The position numbers and the translations under genes were made by a program. The notes under the pieces were generated by a model. The model was given only the letters and a program-made list of their open reading frames with translations, made no database searches and had not been told where the DNA came from. Positions 1 through 6,188 of a stretch of DNA of 9,980 nt are shown here, one piece after another (position 1 is the stretch's first letter; each line of letters starts with the position of its first letter). Source of the DNA: Bacteroidales bacterium (GTDB lineage: Bacteria; Bacteroidota; Bacteroidia; Bacteroidales; GCA-2748055); assembly GCA_029934875.1 (NCBI GenBank), contig JAOZLK010000112.1:1-9980 (forward strand), given 5' to 3'.

Positions 1-32
1 AAGTGAAAGTAATCATTTTATGCAAATTTGAT

Positions 33-40
33 TAATTTTG
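33..40 (+). promoter_or_regulatory. Possible -7 promoter box (TAATTTTG)
   Basis: The octamer TAATTTTG fits the Bacteroidota sigma-ABfr -7 consensus TAnnTTTG exactly. It lies 28 bases before the ATG at 68, which would leave a leader of about 20 bases. No TTTG is visible at the expected -33 spacing (19-21 bases upstream), so this is a half-match in AT-rich DNA. If real, it argues against the upstream TTG at 38 as the start codon, because that TTG lies inside the box. Confidence 0.3.
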
Positions 41-67
41 TGGGGCAAAAACAGGAACAGACCGCAC

Positions 68-511
68 ATGAAAATCTCAATTCTTTTTTTCTCATGTTTC
101 ATTCTTGCAGGCTCACTTGCATGGGGACAACCAGGCTCAGGTGACGATTTGCTAAAAAGGCTGAGTGGTGGTGGCGAACACGATCAGGTACAGATTCAAA
201 GCGATTCTTTACTGGATGTGAATTACTATAAACTGATGGCGGTTAACAGCAAGGTAAGGGGTGTTCCGGGTTACCGGATTCGTATTTTCTCGGAGAGCGG
301 GATCGGGGCAAAGGAGGAGCAACAGCGCATCAGGGCGAGCTTCCTTTCAGAATTCCCAGAGATTGATGCCTACTACAGGTACGATGAACCCTATTTCAAG
401 GTATATGTTGGTGATTGCAGGACCCGCAGCGAGGCGCTGAAACTGTATGACCTGATTGAAGATGAATTCCCCAATCCAATCATCCGGGAGGACTATATCC
501 ATATTAAATGA
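68..511 (+). CDS. Secreted SPOR-domain protein
   Basis: This is a 147-residue exported protein with a short basic N-terminus (MK), a hydrophobic core at about residues 3-18 and a plausible signal-peptidase I site near AWG-QP (20/21). There is no lipobox cysteine, so it is probably soluble in the periplasm. Residues about 66-144 look like one SPOR domain: GYRIRIFSESG (first strand), a helix with EEQQRIRASF, then the strand YFKVYVGDC and the helix RSEALKLYDLI. SPOR domains bind denuded glycan strands of septal peptidoglycan, so a wall or division role is the family expectation; the precise function is unknown. The ATG at 68 is preferred over an in-frame TTG at 38 because it puts the signal peptide at the N-terminus. 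Its stop overlaps the next gene's start by 4 bases (ATGA), suggesting co-transcription and coupled translation with the PurF-like gene. Confidence 0.8.
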   Translation: MKISILFFSCFILAGSLAWGQPGSGDDLLKRLSGGGEHDQVQIQSDSLLDVNYYKLMAVNSKVRGVPGYRIRIFSESGIGAKEEQQRIRASFLSEFPEIDAYYRYDEPYFKVYVGDCRTRSEALKLYDLIEDEFPNPIIREDYIHIK

Positions 512-2409
512 TAGACCAAATCAAGCATAAATGCGGTATTGCAATGGTGCGCTTGTTGAAGCCCCTGGAGCATTACCAGCTGACTCATGGTTCATGGCGA
601 TATGGGCTTGAGAAGTTATATCTTCTTATGGAGAAGCAGAGGAACCGGGGTCAGGACGGCGCAGGAATCGTAAGCCTGAAGATGAATACCCAACCCGGAA
701 TGAAGTACTTCAACCGGCAGAGAGAAAATGGTTCCGATGCTATAAGCACCATCTTTGGTAAAATTTATAAGGATTATGCCAAGGCTGAAAGAAAGAACCC
801 GGGGGCATTTAATGATCCCCAGTGGGCCAAGACGAATCTTTCCTTTGCAGCTGAAGCCTACCTGGGTCACCTGCGCTATGGCACCTTCGGTTCGAATTCA
901 GTGGAGAACCTTCATCCGGTAATGCGGCAGAACAACTGGAAGACAAGGAACCTGGTTCTGGCAGGGAATTTCAACCTGACCAATGTGGATGAGCTCTTCG
1001 CAAGGTTGATCGATCTGGGCCAGTTTCCCAAGGACTATTCAGACACCGTTACCATGCTTGAAAAAGTTGGACATTTTCTCGAGAAAGAGAACCAGGAATT
1101 GTTTGACACCTTCAAATCCAAGGGGTACAGCAACCGGGACATTACCGATCAAATTGCCAAAAACCTGGATGTGGGCAAGGTCCTGAGTGAAGCAAGTAAA
1201 TACTGGGATGGGGGCTATGCGGTGGCTGGAATGATGGGGCACGGCGACATTTTTGCCATGCGCGATCCCTGGGGAATCAGGCCGGCCTTCTATTACCACA
1301 ACGATGAAATTGTGATTGTCACCTCCGAAAGGCCTGCTATTCAGACAGCAATGAATGTGAAATTTGACGAGGTGAATGAATTGCCCCCGGGTCATGCGCT
1401 GGTGGTAAAAAAGGATGGGGAGATTCGAGTCGAAAGAATACGCAAAGAGGAGGAAAAGAAATCCTGTTCCTTCGAACGAATTTACTTTTCCAGGGGCTCT
1501 GACCGGGAGATATACCGGGAGCGCAAAAAACTGGGCGAACTTCTTGTCCCCGATATCCTCAGGGCCATCGACAATGATGTGGATAATACAGTCTTTTCCT
1601 TCATTCCAAATACTGCCGAATCGGCTTTTTACGGGATGGTGAAGGGCATCGAAGAATACTCCATCAGCCAGAAGCTGGAAAAACTTAAAAAGCTGGATGG
1701 GAAATGTAGCCAGGAAGAGATTGTAAAGATTATGAGCGGCCGTGCCCGCATTGAAAAGGTTGCCGTTAAGGACTTGAAACTGAGAACCTTCATTTCGCAG
1801 GATAAGGGTCGCAAGGACATGGTTAGCCATGTTTATGACATTACCTATGGATCGCTTCGCCGTGGGGAGGACAACCTGGTGATTATTGATGACAGCATTG
1901 TCAGGGGGACCACCCTGAAACAGAGCATCATAAAGATTCTGGACAGGCTCGATCCAAAACTAATTGTAGTGGTTTCTTCATCGCCGCAGATCAGGTATCC
2001 CGACTGCTATGGGATCGATATGGCCAAACTGGGCGATTTCATCGCTTTCCAGGCAGCAATCGAACTTCTCAAGGAAAATGAAATGGAGCATGTGATCAAT
2101 GAGGTGTATAAGAAGTGTAACCTTCAGAAGGATCTGCCCAAGGAGGAGTATGTGAACTATGTGAAGGATGTATATAAACCTTTTACCGATGAGCAGATTA
2201 GTGCGAAGATTGCAGAAATGCTTACAGATTCAAGCATTAAGGCGGAGGTGAAGATTGTCTACCAGGGCATTAAAGGGCTCCACGAGGCTGTGCCCGATGA
2301 TAAGGGTGACTGGTATTTTACCGGTGATTATCCCACCCCGGGGGGTAATAAGGTGGCCAGTACGGCCTTCCTTAATTACATCCACGGAGTCAACACACGG
2401 GCCTATTAA
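508..2409 (+). CDS. PurF-like glutamine amidophosphoribosyltransferase paralogue
   Basis: The 633-residue protein has an N-terminal Ntn glutamine amidotransferase domain and a type I phosphoribosyltransferase domain. A short propeptide (residues 1-8) would be removed to free the nucleophile Cys9 (KHKCGIAM). Glutaminase motifs follow: RNRGQDGAGI (45-54), HLRYGT with Arg123, and LAGNFNLTN with Asn154. MRDPWGIRP (251-259) is typical of PurF, and the PRPP loop is VIIDDSIVRGTT (458-469). Canonical PurF makes 5-phosphoribosylamine from PRPP and glutamine, the first step of purine synthesis. This copy differs: it is longer than the usual ~470-500 residues, the oxyanion-loop Gly is Phe155, the loop before the PRPP motif lacks the usual VRxKLN-like segment, and about 110 residues follow the PRTase core before a PurF-like tail (YFTGDYPT). 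Bacteroidota often carry such a long paralogue beside a normal purF, so I leave the symbol blank. It starts inside the stop of the SPOR gene and converges on the glsB-like gene. Confidence 0.85.
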   Translation: MIDQIKHKCGIAMVRLLKPLEHYQLTHGSWRYGLEKLYLLMEKQRNRGQDGAGIVSLKMNTQPGMKYFNRQRENGSDAISTIFGKIYKDYAKAERKNPGAFNDPQWAKTNLSFAAEAYLGHLRYGTFGSNSVENLHPVMRQNNWKTRNLVLAGNFNLTNVDELFARLIDLGQFPKDYSDTVTMLEKVGHFLEKENQELFDTFKSKGYSNRDITDQIAKNLDVGKVLSEASKYWDGGYAVAGMMGHGDIFAMRDPWGIRPAFYYHNDEIVIVTSERPAIQTAMNVKFDEVNELPPGHALVVKKDGEIRVERIRKEEEKKSCSFERIYFSRGSDREIYRERKKLGELLVPDILRAIDNDVDNTVFSFIPNTAESAFYGMVKGIEEYSISQKLEKLKKLDGKCSQEEIVKIMSGRARIEKVAVKDLKLRTFISQDKGRKDMVSHVYDITYGSLRRGEDNLVIIDDSIVRGTTLKQSIIKILDRLDPKLIVVVSSSPQIRYPDCYGIDMAKLGDFIAFQAAIELLKENEMEHVINEVYKKCNLQKDLPKEEYVNYVKDVYKPFTDEQISAKIAEMLTDSSIKAEVKIVYQGIKGLHEAVPDDKGDWYFTGDYPTPGGNKVASTAFLNYIHGVNTRAY

Positions 2410-3428
2410 TTGCCCCTCTTACTGATATGGAATCTTTTTGTCAGGCGAGCCAGCTTCAGGTCTCTCCGGCGTATATTCTTAATTCTTTGCAGCTGTTTGG
2501 GCATGTAGTTCATCACATGGCGCACGACTTTGGCTTTATAAAGATCGTTCAGGGTGATCATGATTCCGGTCTCTTCCACATCCCCGAAACCCTGATTTAA
2601 AACGGTCCCAAAGGTTCTCATGGAGGGTGACAGGTTCATGTAGGCATTGATAAGCGGTGGAATGTTCTCGCCGTAGGCTCTTACCTCTTTTGAGAGTATT
2701 TTGTAATCTTCCGAATATTCCTGTCCGGTAAATATGGCGGTAAGCCTTGCCCGGTCAGTGGCCATCTTCAATGGGTTCTTGGGGATAACCAGTCCATCGT
2801 AGTCGGGGAAATGCTTGTTCAGGAAAAAGAGGATCATATCCCTGGCCATCTGGTGATAGTGAAGGTACATGGTAACCTTTCCGAACATGTACTTTTTCTC
2901 CGGATAATCAAGCATCAGGGTACCCAGGCCGTCCCATAAGTTGTCGAGGGCGTATAATCCTTTGCGTCGCAGCTGGGTTGACTGGTATTTGGGCTGAACA
3001 AAGGAGCGACCCAGCTCGATCATATGCGGAAGATAGTCCTGTATGAATTCATCGGAGAAGTCGAATAGCTTTGAGGTTGCCAGCCGTACATTGCCCTTTT
3101 TCATACAATTACCAGTGCCGCAAATAAGAAAACGGTAGCCTCCCAGGATGGCCTTCTCATCCGGATCCCAGACAATTAGTTGCTGGTATGAATCTTCACC
3201 GGTGTCGTATTCGTCCAGGTCGCAATCCAGCCCGGTACCCCCGCCGGCAGCCCGGAAAGACAGCTCCCTGAGCCTGCCTATCTCCCGCATCGTATTCGGG
3301 GCATTGCCCGCATTGATGATATAAATTTTGTTGCCAGCCTTATTGGTTTTCCTGATGAAACGTTCATTTGTAAGCTCATCTTTCAGGGTTTCAAGGGGAA
3401 CGGGAGGAATAATATTCTTCATTTTCAT
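2406..3428 (-). CDS. glsB: GNAT/hemolysin-type N-acyltransferase, GlsB-like (glycine lipid synthesis)
   Basis: The 340-residue protein belongs to the OlsB/'putative hemolysin' acyltransferase family with a GNAT fold. Visible family marks are REIGRLRELSFRAAGGGTG (48-66), YDTGEDSYQQLIVWD (74-88), ILGGYRF (94-100), IELGRSFVQPKYQ (137-149) and ALDNLWDGLG (160-169). In Bacteroides thetaiotaomicron the homologous GlsB N-acylates glycine with a 3-hydroxy fatty acid, the first step to glycine lipids; OlsB does the same with ornithine elsewhere. The amino-acid substrate here cannot be read from sequence, and glycine is inferred from the likely phylum. Its ATG overlaps the stop of the upstream glsA-like gene by 4 bases (ATGA on the minus strand), so the pair is surely one operon. 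The C-terminus is very basic (KNIRRRDLKLARLTKRFHI), fitting membrane-surface association. A second Met at residue 3 is an alternative start. Confidence 0.83.
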   Translation of the reverse strand: MKMKNIIPPVPLETLKDELTNERFIRKTNKAGNKIYIINAGNAPNTMREIGRLRELSFRAAGGGTGLDCDLDEYDTGEDSYQQLIVWDPDEKAILGGYRFLICGTGNCMKKGNVRLATSKLFDFSDEFIQDYLPHMIELGRSFVQPKYQSTQLRRKGLYALDNLWDGLGTLMLDYPEKKYMFGKVTMYLHYHQMARDMILFFLNKHFPDYDGLVIPKNPLKMATDRARLTAIFTGQEYSEDYKILSKEVRAYGENIPPLINAYMNLSPSMRTFGTVLNQGFGDVEETGIMITLNDLYKAKVVRHVMNYMPKQLQRIKNIRRRDLKLARLTKRFHISKRGN

Positions 3429-4309
3429 GATGAGGGGCTTTCGTTTTTAATATAACTGAATTCCCTTTTCGGGTCCTCGGCAATGATGTAGACATGATCT
3501 TTAACAAGCTGGGCCCATTCCTGGGGCGTGTGCCTCTTGTCGAAGGTTTTATAGGGAATGGCTTTCCCAAAAGTAAGTGCGAAATGTTGGTTCCTGTGTT
3601 GGTAGGATTCATTGGGCAGGAAGAACATCTCAAGGTTTGCTTTGATTCCCAGAAAGTTACGAATGTTTGCCAAATTGTAAAAGAAAGATGTGCAGCGACC
3701 AGATACGTGAATGGGTACGATGGCACGCTTGCTCAATTTTGCCTTGGTAATGATGCTTTTTTGCCACTCGGGGTCTCTTATCAGTCCTTTTTTTCGCCTG
3801 GATACCAGGCCGGCCGGGAAAGTCATCACCTGTTCATCCGATTCAAAGATCGCATTGATACGGCGTACATTCTCCATGGCCTGGGCCCCGTGCTTATTGA
3901 CGGGTACAAAGGTTCCGTCCATGTTGTCTACCTTTGTAAGCAGGTCATTGACAAGTGCTTTTATATGAGGGTAGACTTTGCTTAATTCAACAAGAATCAT
4001 CATCCCGTCAAATCCACCCAGTGGATGATTTGAGGCAAAGATGAAGCGTTCGTCCTCTTTCAGATTCTCTTTTCCCACCACATCCAGGGTCACATTGAAA
4101 GCCTCCTTGCAGGCTTGCGCGAAGGCAACATCCTTTTTGTAGCCATGGTTGAAAAGTATGGGATCGTTGAAGAAGTCAATCTTCAACATCCTTGACAGGG
4201 TGCGGAATACAAAGGGGGGGATCCATCTTCCGACCCTGGGATTTTTGTCTATGAAAAGATCACGGAGGTTGATGGCTTTGAAATTCTTTTTGTGCGTTGC
4301 TTCATCCAT
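3425..4309 (-). CDS. glsA: PlsC-like lysophospholipid acyltransferase, GlsA-like
   Basis: The 294-residue protein belongs to the LPLAT/PlsC superfamily. The catalytic block is NHPLGGFD (94-101), in which His95 and Asp101 are separated by five residues rather than the four of the classical HX4D motif. The second block is FPAGLVSRRKKG (164-175), where canonical PlsC has FPEG. IVPIHVSGR (197-205) is a later family block. This divergent type accompanies OlsB/GlsB-type enzymes; GlsA O-acylates the 3-hydroxyl of the N-acylated glycine to finish glycine lipid. There is no strong transmembrane helix, so peripheral attachment to the inner membrane is likely. It is the first gene of a two-gene minus-strand operon with the glsB-like gene and is transcribed divergently from mraZ across 134 bases. 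Met1 (MDEATHKKNF) is the only Met before residue 41, so the start is fairly secure. A different acyl acceptor is the main alternative. Confidence 0.8.
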   Translation of the reverse strand: MDEATHKKNFKAINLRDLFIDKNPRVGRWIPPFVFRTLSRMLKIDFFNDPILFNHGYKKDVAFAQACKEAFNVTLDVVGKENLKEDERFIFASNHPLGGFDGMMILVELSKVYPHIKALVNDLLTKVDNMDGTFVPVNKHGAQAMENVRRINAIFESDEQVMTFPAGLVSRRKKGLIRDPEWQKSIITKAKLSKRAIVPIHVSGRCTSFFYNLANIRNFLGIKANLEMFFLPNESYQHRNQHFALTFGKAIPYKTFDKRHTPQEWAQLVKDHVYIIAEDPKREFSYIKNESPSS

Positions 4310-4317
4310 TGGATTAA

Positions 4318-4325
4318 CAAAAGTA
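4318..4325 (-). promoter_or_regulatory. Possible -7 box for the glsA-glsB operon (TACTTTTG)
   Basis: On the minus strand the octamer reads TACTTTTG, an exact match to the Bacteroidota -7 consensus TAnnTTTG. It ends only 8 bases before the glsA-like ATG, so transcription would begin at or a few bases before the start codon, giving a nearly leaderless mRNA. No -33 TTTG is found at the usual spacing. Either the promoter is real and short-leadered, or the match is chance in AT-rich DNA. Confidence 0.3.
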
Positions 4326-4365
4326 TTAAAAAATTCCCGGCTACCTTCGGCTGAAAGTTATTAAC

Positions 4366-4412
4366 AAAGTGGGAAAAAGTGGGGTAAAATGGATCAAAGT
4401 GGTGAAAAAGTG
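4366..4412 (+). promoter_or_regulatory. MraZ box: operator of direct repeats upstream of mraZ
   Basis: Four TGGNN units start at 4370 (TGGGA), 4380 (TGGGG), 4390 (TGGAT) and 4400 (TGGTG), exactly 10 bases apart with 5-base A-rich spacers. Viewed the other way, AAAGTG recurs at 4366, 4376 and 4396, with AAAATG at 4386 and one more AAAGTG at 4407, which is shifted to an 11-base step. MraZ of E. coli binds TGGGN direct repeats with 5-base spacers, and the Mollicute MraZ box is AAAGTG[T/G] repeated with 3-base spacers; this array satisfies both descriptions. It lies 32-78 bases before the mraZ ATG and just upstream of the -7-like box, over the usual -33 region, so bound MraZ ring would be expected to control promoter access and the dcw operon's output. 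The identification rests on pattern and position, not on binding data. Confidence 0.85.
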
Positions 4413-4413
4413 C

Positions 4414-4421
4414 TATTTTTA
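4414..4421 (+). promoter_or_regulatory. Possible -7 box of the dcw operon (TATTTTTA)
   Basis: TATTTTTA matches TAnnTTTG at all fixed positions except the last. It starts one base after the MraZ repeats end and would give a leader of roughly 15-20 bases before the mraZ ATG. The -33 element is not recognisable; that position is occupied by the third and fourth MraZ repeats, which would fit an activator- or repressor-dependent promoter. Confidence 0.4.
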
Positions 4422-4443
4422 CGATCAAACTCGCTGAATACCT

Positions 4444-4911
4444 ATGGCAAACTTCATCGGAGACTATACAGTAAGGCTGGACCCGAAGGGCAGGCTTTCC
4501 TTTCCCGCTGCTTTCAAAAAGCAGATCAGGGAGGCTCTCCAGGATGGTTTTGTTTTGAAGCGGGATGTGTTTGAGCCCTGCCTGATTATGTACCCCATGG
4601 AGGAGTGGGAGAGGCAGAATAAAATTATCAGGGCCAGGACCAATCCTTACAACAAAGAGCATGCTCGTTTTTTAAGGATGTTTTTTTCCGGAACTGCCGA
4701 AGTTTCGCTGGATGCCAACAACCGTATGCTGATCCCCAAGCGATTGCTTGACTACGCCGGAATCGAAGCTGAGGTGGTCATGGCGGGACAGTCCGGGAAG
4801 ATTGAGATTTGGGATTCAGGGAAATATGGTGGTGTTAGTGAGGTCGATGAGGACTTTGCAGCCATGGCTGAGAAAATTTTAGGAGGAACATTTGACGAAG
4901 CGGATACATAA
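4444..4911 (+). CDS. mraZ: Transcriptional regulator MraZ
   Basis: The 155-residue protein has the two tandem SpoVT/AbrB-like half-domains of MraZ, each with the DxxxR signature: Asp13-Arg17 in LDPKGRLSFP and Asp90-Arg94 in LDANNRMLIP. Length is close to the usual 140-155. MraZ forms ring-shaped oligomers that bind direct repeats in its own promoter and control the dcw cluster; in E. coli it represses the operon. It is the first gene of the dcw operon, and the matching repeat array lies directly upstream, so autoregulation is very likely. No Shine-Dalgarno sequence precedes the ATG, as is common in Bacteroidota. The start is supported by the family-typical N-terminus MANFIGDYTV. The stop overlaps the rsmH start by one base (TAATG). 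Confidence 0.96.
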   Translation: MANFIGDYTVRLDPKGRLSFPAAFKKQIREALQDGFVLKRDVFEPCLIMYPMEEWERQNKIIRARTNPYNKEHARFLRMFFSGTAEVSLDANNRMLIPKRLLDYAGIEAEVVMAGQSGKIEIWDSGKYGGVSEVDEDFAAMAEKILGGTFDEADT

Positions 4912-5813
4912 TGGGCTACCACAGGCCGGCGCTGTTGCATGAAAGCATAGAAGGATTAAATATCAGGCCAGGGGGGATATACGTGGATCTGACCTTTGGT
5001 GGAGGGGGGCACTCTCTCGAAGTTCTAAAAAAGTTGGGTAAAAAAGGAAGGCTTGTTGCATTTGATCAGGATCAGGATGCTCTTTCCAATGTTCCGGAGG
5101 ATAAGCGGATTACTTTTGTCGGGGCAAACTTCAGATATTTAAGAAATTACCTGAGATACCATGCCATTGAAAAGGTTGACGGAATACTGGCAGACCTGGG
5201 TATCTCATCTCACCAGATTGACATTCCTGAAAGAGGTTTTTCATTTAAATCAGATGCCGGACTGGACATGCGCATGGATGTTCGGGGCAAAGTCACTGCC
5301 GCACAGGTATTGAACACCTACTCCCTCCAGGACCTGAGCTCGATCTTCAGGAACTATGGGGATATAAGCAATGCCTGGTCGCTTGCTACAGCTATTGAGG
5401 GCGCCCGGACCGAGCATGCCCTGGATACCACGGGTGACCTGGAGATTGCGCTTAAGAAATTTATTCCCAGGGGGCAACCAAGTAAATTCCTTGCAAAGGT
5501 GTACCAGGCCCTTCGGATCGAAGTGAATGCCGAGATGGATGCGCTGAAGGAGATGTTGCTTCAGACCACCGGGGCCCTTGCCACTGGAGGAAGACTGGTG
5601 GTAATCACCTATCACTCCCTGGAGGACAGGCTTGTGAAGAACTTCATACGCTCTGGAAACCTGGAGGGAGAGATAAAAAAAGATTTTTACGGTCGCCAGC
5701 AAACTCCCTGGAAACTGGTAAACCGAAGTGTCATTACCCCTGGCAGCGAAGAGCTTGAAGAGAACAACAGGGCCAGAAGTGCAAAGTTAAGAATAGCAGA
5801 AAAAGTCGAATAA
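4911..5813 (+). CDS. rsmH: 16S rRNA (cytosine-1402-N4)-methyltransferase RsmH
   Basis: The 300-residue SAM-dependent methyltransferase (formerly MraW) adds the N4-methyl group of m4Cm1402 in the decoding centre of 16S rRNA. Motifs are YHRPALLHES at the N-terminus, the SAM-binding loop VDLTFGGGGHS (25-35), FDQDQDA (51-57), the catalytic-region block ADLGISSHQID (94-104), RGFSFKSDAGLDMRMD (108-123), ALRIEVN (200-206), TYHSLEDRLVKNF (233-245) and the conserved tail ENNRARSAKLR (284-294). Length is typical (about 300-315) and no key block is missing. It begins within the mraZ stop codon and ends within the start of the FtsL-like gene, both as TAATG, so it is expected to be translated in a chain with them. 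Confidence 0.96.
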   Translation: MGYHRPALLHESIEGLNIRPGGIYVDLTFGGGGHSLEVLKKLGKKGRLVAFDQDQDALSNVPEDKRITFVGANFRYLRNYLRYHAIEKVDGILADLGISSHQIDIPERGFSFKSDAGLDMRMDVRGKVTAAQVLNTYSLQDLSSIFRNYGDISNAWSLATAIEGARTEHALDTTGDLEIALKKFIPRGQPSKFLAKVYQALRIEVNAEMDALKEMLLQTTGALATGGRLVVITYHSLEDRLVKNFIRSGNLEGEIKKDFYGRQQTPWKLVNRSVITPGSEELEENNRARSAKLRIAEKVE

Positions 5814-6187
5814 TGGTGAAAGAGGCTAAAAAGGTTGAATTTGACACCACCCTGGAAGAGGGTGGTAAGGCCTTTTCCCTGCGGGACCTTCTGGATGGAA
5901 ATGTGCTCACCCGCCAAACGGTAATCAGGCAGTCGCGTTTCATTCTGCTACTGGTACTTGTTGCTTTTCTCTCCATCGCAAACCGAAACCATGCTGAAAA
6001 GACTGTGATCCGGCTTAGCCGGCTTCAGAGTGATGTGAAGGAATTGAGGGCGCAGTCCATCACTATTTCCTCCGACCTGGTACGAATGAGCCGGCAGAGT
6101 GAAGTGGTGAGGTTGGTAGACAGGTATGAGCTGGGCTTGAAGGAGAATCTTGAACCACCAAAGAAACTGATAGATACAGGCGAATAA
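5813..6187 (+). CDS. ftsL: FtsL-like divisome membrane protein
   Basis: The 124-residue bitopic protein has a cytoplasmic N-terminus of about 40 residues, one transmembrane helix at about 43-57 (ILLLVLVAFLSIANR) and a periplasmic stretch with heptad-like hydrophobics (about 60-95, VIRLSRLQSDVKELRA) likely to form a coiled coil. Size, topology and position between rsmH and ftsI match FtsL, which joins FtsB and FtsQ to activate FtsW/FtsI at the septum. Sequence conservation in FtsL is too low for motif proof, so the call depends on context and topology; in Bacteroidota these are usually annotated as FtsL-like hypothetical proteins. The N-terminal segment includes SLRDLLDGN, a possible contact site for cytoplasmic partners (inference). 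It starts in the rsmH stop (TAATG) and ends one base before ftsI. Confidence 0.8.
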   Translation: MVKEAKKVEFDTTLEEGGKAFSLRDLLDGNVLTRQTVIRQSRFILLLVLVAFLSIANRNHAEKTVIRLSRLQSDVKELRAQSITISSDLVRMSRQSEVVRLVDRYELGLKENLEPPKKLIDTGE

Positions 6188-6188
6188 G

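Noticed and set aside
38..67. In-frame TTG at 38 as start of the SPOR protein
   Set aside because: It would put ten mostly polar, basic residues before the signal peptide and lies inside a -7-like box; the ATG at 68 gives a standard signal peptide.
1039..1830. Long minus-strand open frame (263 codons) inside the PurF-like gene
   Set aside because: It lies wholly opposite a conserved gene with intact motifs, and its translation has no recognisable domain or composition of a real protein; it is a shadow frame.
2399..2415. Rho-independent terminator between the convergent genes
   Set aside because: The stem is only 4 bp with a 9-base loop and has no adjoining U-run on either strand.
4210..4222. 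G-run of 7 in the glsA-like gene as a slippage site
   Set aside because: It is short, encodes a Pro-Pro pair in an intact frame, and no alternative frame product is evident.
4339..4352. CGGCT direct repeat in the divergent region as a separate operator
   Set aside because: Two 5-base copies 9 bases apart can easily arise by chance and are not in register with the MraZ array.
4249..4662. Minus-strand frame of 137 codons spanning the glsA-mraZ gap
   Set aside because: It covers the MraZ box and runs antisense to mraZ; no family resemblance is seen, and its 3' end overlaps glsA in another frame.
4669..4687. T-runs in mraZ (up to 7 T) as possible phase-variation tract
   Set aside because: The runs are short, encode Phe/Leu within an intact conserved protein, and are unlikely to slip at high rate.
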